Shown one piece after another: positions 1-10,661 of a stretch of DNA of 42,493 nucleotides. The notes beneath the pieces are model-generated. The model had not been told where the DNA came from and ran no database searches. It saw only the letters and a list, made by a program, of their open reading frames with translations. Source of the DNA: Burkholderiales bacterium. GTDB taxonomy: Bacteria; Pseudomonadota; Gammaproteobacteria; Burkholderiales; Burkholderiaceae_E. The stretch's first letter is position 1. Every line of letters starts with the position of its first letter. Both the position numbers and the translations under genes were made by a program. Where the stretch lies: assembly GCA_003576795.1 (NCBI GenBank), contig QEVN01000010.1, positions 1 through 42,493 on the forward strand, in the 5' to 3' direction.

Positions 1-34
1 GGCCGCACAGGGCACGCCGCTCGTCACGCGCGGG

Positions 35-64
35 TTGACCGCCCGGAAACGCGCCGCCTAGCAT
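35..64 (+). promoter_or_regulatory. candidate sigma-70 promoter for the DUF1631 gene
   Basis: A TTGACC hexamer at 35-40 and TAGCAT at 59-64 are separated by 18 bp and lie 35 bp upstream of the ATG at 99. Both hexamers are close to the sigma-70 consensus and the spacing is good. I see nothing else in bases 1-98. This is a sequence match only. Confidence 0.45.
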
Positions 65-98
65 CCGCGCAACTGTTCTTCCGCGATGCCGAGCGCCG

Positions 99-2420
<2,322 letters not shown>

Positions 2421-2545
2421 GGCCGGCGCACCGAACGGACCCCGGTTACGTTGCACCGCCACGCTCCTGTGGCGATGCACGATGGCACTGCGGCGGTTCT
2501 CCTTTAGCATGCGGCGGAGTCTTTGCCGGATCGGGAGTCCGCCCG

Positions 2546-2956
2546 ATGAGCAATCTCAGCAACATTCCGCCGCACGCGGTGCTTCCGCTGCAGTCCTACG
2601 ACGGCGACGCGCTGCGCTCGGCCGCGGTGCGCGCCGAGCAACGCGTGCTGCGGGCCGACTGCCGCGGCGCGACCGACGCCGACTCGGTGCTCGGCGAGAT
2701 CGCCGTCGGCTTCTCGTTGCCGGCGCCCGGGTCGGCCGGCTTCGATGCGCTGTATCGGCGCGTCACCGACCTGCAGCCGGTGCACGATGCCGACGAACCG
2801 GGCTTCGTCGTCTTCCTCGAGAACCTGCCCGAAACGGCGGCATTCGATCGCGATGCGCGCGACCGGCTGCTCGATGTCTTTCGCGACGCAGCCGATTATT
2901 TCTTCGACCGGCAGACCGCGTTCCGCGTCTTCTATTCGGTGAATCGGCAGCGCTGA
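2546..2956 (+). CDS. barstar-like (barnase inhibitor) family protein
   Basis: A 136-residue acidic protein. The C-terminal part (NLPETAAFDRDARDRLLDVF, then YFFDRQTAFRVFYSV) has the look of barstar-fold proteins, which in Burkholderiales often lie beside rsmE. Classical barstar is about 90 residues and inhibits the RNase barnase; here the N-terminal 45 residues are extra. No barnase-like RNase gene is visible nearby, so a toxin-antitoxin role is not supported by context. The ATG at 2546 was chosen because the protein begins MSNLSN and matches this size class; the same frame is open far upstream but that part overlaps the DUF1631 gene. A TAGCAT element at 2505-2510 may be its -10. It converges on rsmE with a 20-bp gap. 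Confidence 0.7.
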   Translation: MSNLSNIPPHAVLPLQSYDGDALRSAAVRAEQRVLRADCRGATDADSVLGEIAVGFSLPAPGSAGFDALYRRVTDLQPVHDADEPGFVVFLENLPETAAFDRDARDRLLDVFRDAADYFFDRQTAFRVFYSVNRQR

Positions 2957-2976
2957 GCGTCGTCAGCCCAGTGTGG

Positions 2977-3783
2977 TCAAAAATCTCCGGCCAGCGCCTG
3001 CAACGCGGCCAGCGCCGCCACGCCGGCCGTTTCGGTGCGAAGCGTGCGCGGCCCCAGGCGCACGGCGGTGAAACCCGCGCGTCGAGCCGCTTCCGATTCG
3101 TGCGCATCGAGACCCGATTCGGGCCCAACCAGCAGCTCGATCTCGCGTTCGGGGGCGAATGACATCTCCCGCAGGCCGCGCGTCGCGTCGGGCGCCAGCG
3201 CGAGCGAAAGCGCGCCCTGCGGTCGCCGGCGGTCGGCGAGCCAGCGATCGAGCGCCTGCAGCTCGTGAAGCTGCGGCAGGACGTCCCGCCCGCACTGCAT
3301 GCAGGCGGCTTCGATCAGCCGCTGCCAGTGCTCCCGCCGGCGCTGCGCGCGAGCGGCGTCGAGCCGCAGCGGCGAGCGAGCGGAGGACAGCGGCCGGATC
3401 GCCGTGACGCCCAGCTCGACCGCCTTCTCGATCGTCCAGTCCATGCGCTCGCCGGCGGAGACGCACTGCAACAGCGTCACGCGCAGCGGGCTCTCGGTGC
3501 TCGAGGCGAGGCGCGTCCCGATCAGCACGACGCAGGCGCGCGGGTCGGCGACCGCCAGCGTGGCCTCGAAACGCCCGCCCCGGCCGTCGAAGCATTCGAG
3601 CGATGCGCCTGCCTGCAGTCGCAGCACGCGCACCAGGTGGTGCGAGCGCTGCGCGTCGAGCCGGAACGTCGAAGGGGCGCCGAGTTCGCCGGCGTCCGTG
3701 GCGAGCGGCTCGACGTCGGGGCCGAGCCGGTCGGCGTCGGGACCGAGTCGGCCGGCGTCGAGAATCAGCACGCGGGGACGCAC
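2977..3783 (-). CDS. rsmE: 16S rRNA (uracil-1498-N3)-methyltransferase RsmE
   Basis: A 268-residue SPOUT-class methyltransferase that methylates U1498 of 16S rRNA using S-adenosylmethionine. Typical signatures are HHLVRVLRL near the N-terminus, the central ERMDWTIEKAVELGV segment, LLVGPESGL at about residue 217, and the trefoil-knot LGPRTLRTETA at about 243-253. The family is usually about 240-250 residues. The extra length comes from an unusual N-terminal stretch, about residues 9-36, made of repeating seven-residue units (DAGRLGP, DADRLGP, DVEPLAT, DAGELGA) between the first beta strand and the HHLVRVLRL segment. The gene follows speDE on the same strand with a 34-bp gap, so the two are probably co-transcribed. 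Confidence 0.93.
   Translation of the reverse strand: MRPRVLILDAGRLGPDADRLGPDVEPLATDAGELGAPSTFRLDAQRSHHLVRVLRLQAGASLECFDGRGGRFEATLAVADPRACVVLIGTRLASSTESPLRVTLLQCVSAGERMDWTIEKAVELGVTAIRPLSSARSPLRLDAARAQRRREHWQRLIEAACMQCGRDVLPQLHELQALDRWLADRRRPQGALSLALAPDATRGLREMSFAPEREIELLVGPESGLDAHESEAARRAGFTAVRLGPRTLRTETAGVAALAALQALAGDF
3691..3768 (-). repeat. imperfect 21-bp tandem repeat inside rsmE
   Basis: Units start at 3691, 3712, 3733 and a partial one at 3754. They are diverged but in phase and encode a D-A-x-x-L-x-x heptad series in the RsmE N-terminal region. Because the period is a multiple of three the reading frame is kept. This is the second heptad-coding 21-bp repeat within about 700 bp (see 4280-4384). 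Confidence 0.75.
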
Positions 3784-3817
3784 GATCGCCGCGCCCGAGA
3801 AACCCGAGCCGCGCCCC

Positions 3818-5197
3818 TCAGGACGCGCGGGCCAGCTCGATGACCGTGGCGCCTTTCACGTCGGCCTTGCCGGGAAGCAGCTCGCGGTAGAAATTGGGCA
3901 GCGCGAACAGCCCCCGGTGCGTGTCGCCGTTGTAGTAGCGCAGATCGGCGATGCCGCGCTCGGCCAGCCGGCGTTCGGCCGCCTCGGGGTCGAGCGACAG
4001 CGGGTCGAGCGTGTCGGAGGCGCAGCACAGCCCCCAGTACGCGCCGTACAAGGGGATGTACAGGCCGAGCGGACGAACGACGGCGAACACCGACGCCAGC
4101 TCGCGCAGCAGCCGGCCGACGAGGTCGGGGCGATACAGCGGCGAGCCGATGTGCAGCGTGACCGCCGCCCCCGGGTTCATCAGGCGCCGCAGCAGGCGGA
4201 AGAAATCCGCCGTGTACAGCCGGTGCGCCGGCGTGTCGGGATCGGTGAGGTCGAGGACGACGAGGTCGAAGCGCCGAGCGCCGTGCGCGAGCGTCTCCGC
4301 GCCGTGCGCGAGCGTCTCCGCGCTGTGCGCGAGTGTCTCCGCGCCGTGCGCGAGCGTCTCCGCTTCGCCCGCGAGCGCCTCGGCGCTCTCCCAGCCGTCG
4401 CCGATCCGCAGCTCCACGCGCGGATCGTCGAAGGCGCCGCGGTGCACGTTCTGCAGGTGCTCGCGCGCGACGCGGATCACCTCGGCATCGAGCTCGGCGA
4501 GCACGACGCGCCGCATCGACGGGTGCTTGAGCAGCTCCTCGGTGGAGCCGCCGTCGCCGCCGCCGATCACCAGCGCACTCGTCGGATTCGGGTGCGCGAG
4601 CGCGGCCGGGTGCGTGATCGCCTCGTGATAGAAGAACTCGTCGCGCTCGGAGGTCATGTAGCAGCCGTCCAGGCGAAAGAGCCTGCCCCACTGCGGCGTG
4701 TCGAACACCTCGAGCGTCTGGTACGGCGTGCGCACGGTTTCGAGGCGGCGCGCGGCGCGAAAGCCGAACGCGCTGTCGGCGTTCAGCCATTCGAGCAGCA
4801 GCTCGCCTTCCGCCGAATCGGGATCTTCGGAACCGCGCAGGATGCGGTTGGTGTTCTGCTGGCGCGGCGCGAAAGCGACGATCAGGTCGTCGAGCAGCTG
4901 CTCGGCCTTCGACGAGTTGTCGGTGGAGAAATTGCAGACGTAGACGTCGAGCGTGACCCCGGCGCGCTCCGGCCACGTGTGCACCGCGACGTGCGACTCG
5001 GCGAGCAGCACCGCGCCGGTGACGCCGCCCGGCTCGCCCTGGTAGTCGGGAAAGGTGAAGAACTTCTCGTCGACGAGCGTGAGTTCCGCCTTGCGCACCG
5101 CCGCGCGGCACACTTCGGCGAGCTGCCCGGCATCGGTGAGCAACGACGGCTCGCAGCGGCAGCCGTACAGATCGGCAGTGAGGTGCAGTCCCTGCAT
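3818..5197 (-). CDS. speDE: SpeD-SpeE fusion: S-adenosylmethionine decarboxylase / spermidine synthase
   Basis: From the ATG at 5197 this is a 459-residue bifunctional enzyme. Residues 1-115 are a bacterial pyruvoyl AdoMet decarboxylase: ESHVAVHTWPE holds the processing serine (Ser68, cut after Glu67) and His73, and Cys88 lies in DVYVCNFS. Their spacing equals the Ser63/His68/Cys83 set of the Thermotoga enzyme. From about residue 150 follows a spermidine synthase domain with QWGRLFRLDG, the cofactor loop VIGGGDGGS and the catalytic-region DLTDPDTPAHRLYT. Such fusions are known from a few bacteria, for example Delftia. A 21-bp tandem repeat inserts heptads at about residues 272-306. The frame stays open to an ATG at 5437, but the added 80 residues are low-complexity; a TTG at 5206 with GGAGGG before it is another possible start. 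No separate speD is present in the window. Confidence 0.9.
   Translation of the reverse strand: MQGLHLTADLYGCRCEPSLLTDAGQLAEVCRAAVRKAELTLVDEKFFTFPDYQGEPGGVTGAVLLAESHVAVHTWPERAGVTLDVYVCNFSTDNSSKAEQLLDDLIVAFAPRQQNTNRILRGSEDPDSAEGELLLEWLNADSAFGFRAARRLETVRTPYQTLEVFDTPQWGRLFRLDGCYMTSERDEFFYHEAITHPAALAHPNPTSALVIGGGDGGSTEELLKHPSMRRVVLAELDAEVIRVAREHLQNVHRGAFDDPRVELRIGDGWESAEALAGEAETLAHGAETLAHSAETLAHGAETLAHGARRFDLVVLDLTDPDTPAHRLYTADFFRLLRRLMNPGAAVTLHIGSPLYRPDLVGRLLRELASVFAVVRPLGLYIPLYGAYWGLCCASDTLDPLSLDPEAAERRLAERGIADLRYYNGDTHRGLFALPNFYRELLPGKADVKGATVIELARAS
4280..4384 (-). repeat. 21-bp tandem repeat inside the spermidine synthase domain
   Basis: Copies start at 4280, 4301, 4322 and 4343, and a degenerate one at 4364. 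The first, second and fourth are identical and the third has two changes. On the coding strand they give four AETLAH(G/S) heptads preceded by AEALAGE. The array sits between the ARVELRIGDG-like strand and FDLVVLDLTDP, that is, in a surface loop of the Rossmann fold. Near identity of the copies suggests recent slippage, so copy number may vary between strains. Confidence 0.92.
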
Positions 5198-5212
5198 TTC
5201 GTCCAACCCAGT

Positions 5213-5226
5213 CCCTCCGAAGAGGG
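5213..5226 (-). promoter_or_regulatory. stable UUCG hairpin covering the speDE Shine-Dalgarno
   Basis: Read on the coding strand, the bases CCCTC, TTCG, GAGGG form a 5-bp stem closed by a C(UUCG)G tetraloop, one of the most stable RNA tetraloops. The 3' arm contains GGAGGG, the only good ribosome binding sequence before the ATG at 5197 (or the TTG at 5206). If translation starts there, the hairpin would hide the binding site and could set or regulate expression. The regulatory role is inference. Confidence 0.45.
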
Positions 5227-5548
5227 TGAAGACCCCAAGACCCCCGGACGCGCCCGGATGCACCGACGGCGGCTGCTCGTCGATGCGGTCGCCGCGGGAT
5301 GGGTGCTCCGCGGCGCCGACGCTTCCGGGACGCTCCGGGAAAGCCTCCGCGCACCCTTGGGGGCCTTGCGCGGGATGCGCCTCCCGGGCCCCGGCGCCGG
5401 CCCGTTCGGGCTTCGGCTCCGGGAAGCCGGACGTCACCGCCCGGCCAGTCCCTGAGTATCCCCACGGTGTTTCCTCGGGGATCCAGATCAGTGGAAATGT
5501 CGCCGGCCGCCCCCCGGCAAGGGGGTGGGTCGGCGAGAAAAGCCTTTG

Positions 5549-5578
5549 ATTATATAGGAATTTGTGTCGAAACCGCCA
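5549..5578 (-). promoter_or_regulatory. candidate speDE promoter with consensus -10
   Basis: On the minus strand a perfect TATAAT lies at 5554-5549, within the AT-rich island 5545-5566 that stands out in this GC-rich DNA. The matching -35 (TGGCGG at 5578-5573, 18-bp spacer) is poor. A TAGAAT at 5600-5605 on the plus strand could serve transketolase. The leader from here to the speDE start at 5197 would be about 340 nt and is otherwise unassigned. Confidence 0.4.
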
Positions 5579-5650
5579 GTAGGGGCCGACCCCGTTTGTT
5601 AGAATGGGAACCGCAACAGTTCGCCCCCTCCGCCTTCAGGACCACCGTCG

Positions 5651-7759
5651 ATGGAATCTCCCACGGAAAGCGCCACGCAACCCCATTCGCGAGTTCCGGG
5701 GGTCGCCGGTGGGCACGACGGCCAGGCGAGTCGCGAGCAGCGCCGCGAGATGGCCGACGCGATCCGCGCGCTCGCGATGGACGCGGTGCAGCAGGCGAAC
5801 TCCGGTCATCCGGGCATGCCGATGGGCATGGCCGAGATCGCCGTCGCACTGTGGGGCGGTGCGCTGAAGCACAATCCCGCCGATCCCGCATGGCCCGATC
5901 GCGACCGCTTCGTGCTGTCGAACGGGCACGGATCGATGCTGCTGTACGCACTGCTGCATCTCACCGGCTACGACCTGTCGATCGACGAGCTGCGCCGCTT
6001 CCGCCAGCTGCATTCGAAAACGCCGGGTCATCCCGAGCACGGACTCACCCCCGGCGTCGAGACGACCACCGGCCCGCTCGGACAGGGCCTGGCGAACGCG
6101 GTCGGCATGGCGCTCGCCGAGCGCCTGCTGGCCGATCGCTTCAACCGCGACGACCTGGCGATCGTCGACCACTACACCTGGGTCTTCGCCGGCGACGGCT
6201 GCCTGATGGAAGGCATCTCGCACGAGGCGTGCTCGTTCGCCGGCACGCTGCGGCTGTCGAAGCTCGTCGTCTTCTACGACGACAACGGCATCTCGATCGA
6301 CGGACCGGTGCGCAACTGGTTCACCGACGACACCGTGCAGCGATTCGAGGCCTACGGCTGGCACGTGATTCCCGACGTCGACGGCCACGACGTCGATGCG
6401 CTCGAAGCGGCGATCGCGCTGGCGCGCGAATGGGGCGCGCACGGCCGCGACGGCGTGTTCGCGCCGACGCTGGTGCAATGCCGCACGCAGATCGGACGCG
6501 GCTCGCCGGCCCGGGTCGGTTCCGCCAAGGCGCACGGCGAGCCGCTCGGCGCCGACGAGGTGGCCGCCACCCGAGCCGCGCTGGGCTGGGCGCATGCGCC
6601 CTTCGAGTTGCCCGAGTCGGTGCGTCGCGCCTGGGATGCCCGCGCGCGCGGGGCAGGCGCGCAGGCCGAGTGGAGCGCGCGCTTCGAGCGCTACCGCGCC
6701 GCCTACCCGGCCGACGCGCAGGAGTTCGAGCGCCGCGTCGCCGGCCGCCTTCCCGCTTCGTACGACGACGCCTTCGACGCGGCGCTCGACGAGGCGGTGG
6801 AGAAGGGCGGGTCGGTCGCCACGCGCAAGGCTTCGCAGAATGCGCTGAACCACTTCGGCGCGGCGCTGCCCGAACTGATCGGCGGATCGGCCGACCTCAC
6901 CGGCAGCAACCTCACCGACTTCAAGGGCAGCGGCGCCCTGCGCACGGTCGAGGGCTTCGTCGCCGGACGACACATCAATTTCGGCGTGCGCGAGTTCGGC
7001 ATGAGCGCGATGCTGAACGGGCTCGCGCTGCACGGCGGATTCATTCCGTACGGCGGCACCTTCCTCACTTTCTCCGACTACTCCCGCAACGCGCTGCGCA
7101 TGGCGGCGCTGATGAAGCAGCGCGTCGTCTTCGTCTTCACGCACGACTCGATCGGGCTGGGCGAGGACGGTCCGACGCACCAGCCGATCGAGCATGCCGC
7201 GTCGCTCCGGCTGGTGCCGCGGCTCGACGTCTGGCGTCCCTGCGACGCCGTCGAGACCGCCAGCGCATGGGCGGCGGCGATCGCGCGCGACGACGGTCCG
7301 GCAGCCTTGCTGCTCTCGCGGCAGGCGTTGCCCTTCGTCTCGCGCTCGCGCGCGCAGGTCGACGCGATCCTGCGCGGGGGCTACGTGCTGCGCGATGCAG
7401 CCGATCCGGCGGCCGTCCTGATCGCCACCGGTTCGGAGGTTTCGCTGGCGCTGCAGGCGCGCGACCTGCTGGCCGCCGAAGGCATCGACGTGCGCGTGGT
7501 GTCGATGCCCTGCGCCGACGTCTTCGACCGGCAGGACGAGGCCTGGCGCAGCGCGGTGCTCGGCAGCGACGTGCCGCGGGTGGCGATCGAAGCGGGCGTC
7601 GGCGACGGCTGGTGGAAATACGGCTGCGCGGCGGTCGTCTCGATCGACACCTTCGGCGAATCGGCGCCGGCGGCGGATCTGTTCCGTCATTTCGGCTTCA
7701 CGCCCGAGAACGTCGCGGGCACCGTGCGCGGCGTGCTGAAGCGGCGCGTGCCCGCCTGA
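5651..7759 (+). CDS. tkt: transketolase
   Basis: A 702-residue thiamine diphosphate enzyme that transfers two-carbon units in the pentose phosphate (and, where present, Calvin) pathway. It has the N-terminal substrate segment [15 protein letters not shown], the TPP-binding [13 protein letters not shown], the pyrimidine-domain motif [14 protein letters not shown], and a C-terminal domain from about residue 560. The length is slightly above the usual 660-670 because of a hydrophilic N-terminal leader of about 25 residues; an internal start near the [16 protein letters not shown] segment would give a shorter protein. It is divergent from speDE and is followed 65 bp later by gapA, as in many Burkholderiales. 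Confidence 0.96.
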   Translation: MESPTESATQPHSRVPGVAGGHDGQASREQRREMADAIRALAMDAVQQANSGHPGMPMGMAEIAVALWGGALKHNPADPAWPDRDRFVLSNGHGSMLLYALLHLTGYDLSIDELRRFRQLHSKTPGHPEHGLTPGVETTTGPLGQGLANAVGMALAERLLADRFNRDDLAIVDHYTWVFAGDGCLMEGISHEACSFAGTLRLSKLVVFYDDNGISIDGPVRNWFTDDTVQRFEAYGWHVIPDVDGHDVDALEAAIALAREWGAHGRDGVFAPTLVQCRTQIGRGSPARVGSAKAHGEPLGADEVAATRAALGWAHAPFELPESVRRAWDARARGAGAQAEWSARFERYRAAYPADAQEFERRVAGRLPASYDDAFDAALDEAVEKGGSVATRKASQNALNHFGAALPELIGGSADLTGSNLTDFKGSGALRTVEGFVAGRHINFGVREFGMSAMLNGLALHGGFIPYGGTFLTFSDYSRNALRMAALMKQRVVFVFTHDSIGLGEDGPTHQPIEHAASLRLVPRLDVWRPCDAVETASAWAAAIARDDGPAALLLSRQALPFVSRSRAQVDAILRGGYVLRDAADPAAVLIATGSEVSLALQARDLLAAEGIDVRVVSMPCADVFDRQDEAWRSAVLGSDVPRVAIEAGVGDGWWKYGCAAVVSIDTFGESAPAADLFRHFGFTPENVAGTVRGVLKRRVPA

Positions 7760-7824
7760 TTCCCGGGGCGCTCGCCTCGCGCGTCGCGCCCCATCCGGTT
7801 TCGTCACTTGCAAGGGAATTCGTC

Positions 7825-8835
7825 ATGACCATCCGCATCGCGATCAACGGCTACGGCCGCATCGGCCGCAACATCCTTCGTGCGCACTACGAAGACGGCA
7901 AGAAGCATCCGATCGAGATCGTCGCGATCAACGATCTGGGCGACGCGAAGATCAATGCGCATCTCACCCAGTACGACACCGCGCACGGCAAGTTCCCCGG
8001 CACGGTTTCGGTCGAGGGCGAGAACATCGTCGTGAACGGCGACCGCATCCGCGTGCTGTCGCAGCGCGATCCGGCGCAGCTGCCCTGGGGCGAGCTGGGC
8101 GTCGACGTCGTCCTCGAATGCACCGGCTTCTTCACCAGCAAGGAGAAGGCCTCGGCGCACCTGAAGGGCGGCGCGAAGAAAGTGATCATCTCGGCGCCGG
8201 GCGGCAAGGACGTCGACGCCACCGTCGTCTACGGCGTGAACCACGACGTGCTGCGCGCGAGCCAGACGGTGATCTCGAACGCCTCGTGCACGACGAACTG
8301 CCTGGCGCCGATGGCCAAGGTGCTACACGAGCGCATCGGCATCGACACCGGCCTGATGACGACGATCCACGCCTACACCAACGACCAGGTGCTCACCGAC
8401 GTCTATCACACCGACCTGCGCCGCGCGCGCTCGGCGACGATGTCGATGATCCCCACCAAGACGGGCGCCGCCTCCGCCGTCGGCCTCGTGCTGCCCGAGC
8501 TGAACGGCCGGCTCGACGGCTACGCGATGCGCGTGCCGACGATCAACGTGTCGATCGTCGACCTGTCGTTCATCGCGTCGCGCGAGACCTCGGTCGAGGA
8601 GGTGAACGCCGCGATGCGCGAGGCCGCGCAGGGCGCGCTGAAGGGCATCGTCGCCTACAACGACGCGCAGCTCGTGTCGGTCGACTTCAACCACAACCCG
8701 GCATCGAGCATCTTCGATTCGACGCTCACCAAGGTGTCCGGCCGGCTCGTCAAGGCCAACAGCTGGTACGACAACGAGTGGGGCTTCTCCAACCGGATGC
8801 TCGACGTGACGGTCGCCTGGATGGACGCGCGCTGA
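7825..8835 (+). CDS. gapA: glyceraldehyde-3-phosphate dehydrogenase, type I
   Basis: A 336-residue phosphorylating GAPDH. The NAD-binding N-terminus [16 protein letters not shown] is classic, the catalytic cysteine is Cys155 in SNASCTTNC, and the signature [15 protein letters not shown] lies near the C-terminus. INDLGD after the second strand is the usual NAD-preferring form. A purine-rich AAGGGAA precedes the ATG. It forms a run with tkt upstream and pgk downstream, separated from pgk by one small unknown gene. Confidence 0.97.
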   Translation: MTIRIAINGYGRIGRNILRAHYEDGKKHPIEIVAINDLGDAKINAHLTQYDTAHGKFPGTVSVEGENIVVNGDRIRVLSQRDPAQLPWGELGVDVVLECTGFFTSKEKASAHLKGGAKKVIISAPGGKDVDATVVYGVNHDVLRASQTVISNASCTTNCLAPMAKVLHERIGIDTGLMTTIHAYTNDQVLTDVYHTDLRRARSATMSMIPTKTGAASAVGLVLPELNGRLDGYAMRVPTINVSIVDLSFIASRETSVEEVNAAMREAAQGALKGIVAYNDAQLVSVDFNHNPASSIFDSTLTKVSGRLVKANSWYDNEWGFSNRMLDVTVAWMDAR

Positions 8836-8845
8836 AAGGCTCGCG

Positions 8846-9166
8846 ATGAGCCGTCGGCTCGACGCCGCCGAAACGGCCGCGCTGTTGCGCGAGATCGTCG
8901 ACGGCAAGCGCACGATGCGGCTGCGCGACGCGCGCCGGCCGTGGGTGCAGATCGCCGTCGGCGAGTGCGTGGTCGAGGCGGACGGCGTCGAGCTGGTGTT
9001 CTTCGCCGACAACGCCACGCTCGATCATCTGGTGGCGGCGCGCCTGCCCGACGGGCGGCGCGGCCGCTTCGAAGACTGGCTGATGGACGACGGCGCCAAC
9101 CCGCTCGACCTGCTCGACGACGGCGAACGCCACGAGATCGAGCAGCAGTTGCATGAAGCGCAATGA
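8846..9166 (+). CDS. small conserved-type protein of unknown function
   Basis: A 106-residue acidic soluble protein starting 10 bp after gapA. It has an N-terminal helix (AAETAALLREIVDG), a short beta-rich centre (WVQIAVGECVVEADGVELVF) and an acidic tail (DDGANPLDLLDDGERHEIEQ). No signal peptide, membrane span or catalytic motif is visible. The centre loosely resembles small DUF7693-type proteins, but I am not sure of this. The tight spacing after gapA and codon use like its neighbours argue that it is real and co-transcribed with gapA and pgk. After its stop there is a short GAGGGCGC repeat before pgk. Confidence 0.7.
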   Translation: MSRRLDAAETAALLREIVDGKRTMRLRDARRPWVQIAVGECVVEADGVELVFFADNATLDHLVAARLPDGRRGRFEDWLMDDGANPLDLLDDGERHEIEQQLHEAQ

Positions 9167-9252
9167 GGGCGCGATAAGGGCGCAATGAGGGCGCGATGAG
9201 CGCGGCGCCGCGCTCGATCGGTGCCGCCCGCCTCCTGGAGGGATCGAATTCC

Positions 9253-10431
9253 ATGCATTTCCGCCGCCTGAACGAAGTCGACGTCGCCGGCAAGCGCGTA
9301 TTCATCCGCGCGGACCTCAACGTGCCGCAGGACGACGCGCTGCGCATCACCGACGACACGCGCATCCGCGCGTCGCTGCCCGCCATCGAACACTGCCTCG
9401 ACGCCGGCGCGGCCGTGATGGTCACGTCGCACCTGGGGCGCCCCAAGGAGGGCGTGGTGCGCGCCGAAGACTCGCTCGCACCGGTGGCCGCGCGCATCGG
9501 ACAGCTGCTCGGACGCGAAGTGCGCCTGGTGGGCAACTGGGTCGACGGCGGCTTCGAAGTGCGCGCGGGCGAGGTGGTGCTGCTCGAGAACTGCCGCTGC
9601 AACGTCGGCGAGAAGAGCGACGACCCCGGTCTCGCGCGACGGATGGCGGCGCTGTGCGACGTCTACGTGAACGACGCCTTCGGTACCGCGCACCGGGCCG
9701 AGGCGACCACGCATGCGCTCGCGCTGGCGGCGCCGATCGCCTGCGCGGGCCCGCTGATGGCCGCCGAGCTCGATGCGCTGGGGCGCGCGCTGAATTCGCC
9801 GCGCCGCCCGCTGGTGGCGATCGTCGGCGGCTCCAAGGTTTCCACCAAGCTGTCGATCCTCCAGGCGTTGGCCGCGAAAGTCGACCAGCTGATCGTCGGC
9901 GGGGGCATCGCCAATACCTTCCTGCTCGCGGCGGGCTTGCCGATCGGCCGCTCGCTGGCCGAGCGCGAGATGGTGGAGCAGGCGCGCGCGGTGCTCGACG
10001 CGATGTCGGCGCGCGGCGCCGCGGTGCCGATCCCGGTCGACGTGGTCTGCGCGAAGGAGTTCTCCGCGAGCGCGCAGGCGGTCACCAAACCCGTGGAGCA
10101 GGTGTCCGACGACGACCTCGTTCTCGACATCGGTCCGCGCACCGCGGGGGTGCTCGCGGGCTTGCTGAAGCAGGCGGGTACCATCGTCTGGAATGGACCC
10201 GTGGGCGTTTTCGAGTTCGATGCCTTTTCGCACGGCACGCGCGTTGTGGCCGACGCGATCGCGCAATCCGATGCGTACTCGATCGCCGGGGGCGGCGACA
10301 CGGTTGCCGCGATCTCCCGTTTCGGCGTGGCCGACCGCATCGACTACATCTCGACGGGCGGCGGCGCGTTTCTCGAGTTTCTCGAGGGGCGAACCCTGCC
10401 GGCGGTGGAGGCGCTACAGCAACGCGCCTGA
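9253..10431 (+). CDS. pgk: phosphoglycerate kinase
   Basis: A 392-residue glycolytic kinase that converts 1,3-bisphosphoglycerate and ADP to 3-phosphoglycerate and ATP. Seen are the N-domain RADLNVPQ, the substrate-binding [19 protein letters not shown], the hinge segment [13 protein letters not shown] and the nucleotide-site [13 protein letters not shown]. The ATG at 9253 is preceded by GGAGGGA and gives the family's normal N-terminus ([10 protein letters not shown]). An in-frame ATG at 9196 would add 19 atypical residues. In many Burkholderiales pyk follows directly; here about 3.3 kb of other DNA intervenes. Confidence 0.96.
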   Translation: MHFRRLNEVDVAGKRVFIRADLNVPQDDALRITDDTRIRASLPAIEHCLDAGAAVMVTSHLGRPKEGVVRAEDSLAPVAARIGQLLGREVRLVGNWVDGGFEVRAGEVVLLENCRCNVGEKSDDPGLARRMAALCDVYVNDAFGTAHRAEATTHALALAAPIACAGPLMAAELDALGRALNSPRRPLVAIVGGSKVSTKLSILQALAAKVDQLIVGGGIANTFLLAAGLPIGRSLAEREMVEQARAVLDAMSARGAAVPIPVDVVCAKEFSASAQAVTKPVEQVSDDDLVLDIGPRTAGVLAGLLKQAGTIVWNGPVGVFEFDAFSHGTRVVADAIAQSDAYSIAGGGDTVAAISRFGVADRIDYISTGGGAFLEFLEGRTLPAVEALQQRA

Positions 10432-10494
10432 AACAGTCGGTGTCGGAGAACTTTACGTTTGTTCGTTGGCGTGCCGGCAGCTTCAGAAGATCCC

Positions 10495-10536
10495 TTGCAA
10501 ATCAACCGATTGGAAATGCAAGGCATGGAACTTGCA
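10495..10536 (+). promoter_or_regulatory. candidate sigma-54 (-24/-12) promoter with upstream dyad
   Basis: AGGCATGGAACTTGCA at 10521-10536 carries GG at 10522-10523 and GC at 10534-10535 with exactly 10 bp between, as sigma-54 requires, and the -12 half TTGCA is consensus. Directly upstream, TTGCA (10495-10499) and TGCAA (10517-10521) form a dyad that could bind a regulator. The site lies 126 bp before the ATG of the exported protein at 10662. The rest of the 230-bp gap after pgk shows nothing I can name. Confidence 0.5.
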
Positions 10537-10661
10537 GCCTTGATCCCACAGCCGGGTTGCCGTTCAAGACAGGCGAATTCGAGCGGCGCCGGTCTTGCGT
10601 TTCCGTACGCACGTCGGACAATGCTCTCCGGGGATTCTTTTCGCGCATTTCGAGGCGAGCC

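Noticed and set aside
4280-4384. CRISPR array
   Set aside because: Units are contiguous with no spacers, in frame within an enzyme gene, and no cas gene is present.
5198-5437. N-terminal extension of the SpeDE fusion from an ATG at 5437
   Set aside because: The 80 added residues are Pro/Gly/Ala-rich and low-complexity; stand-alone SpeD starts at the MQGLHLTADL position. Kept only as an alternative start.
5636-7813. Open frame of about 725 codons opposite transketolase
   Set aside because: Same GC-shadow pattern; the plus-strand product is a complete transketolase.
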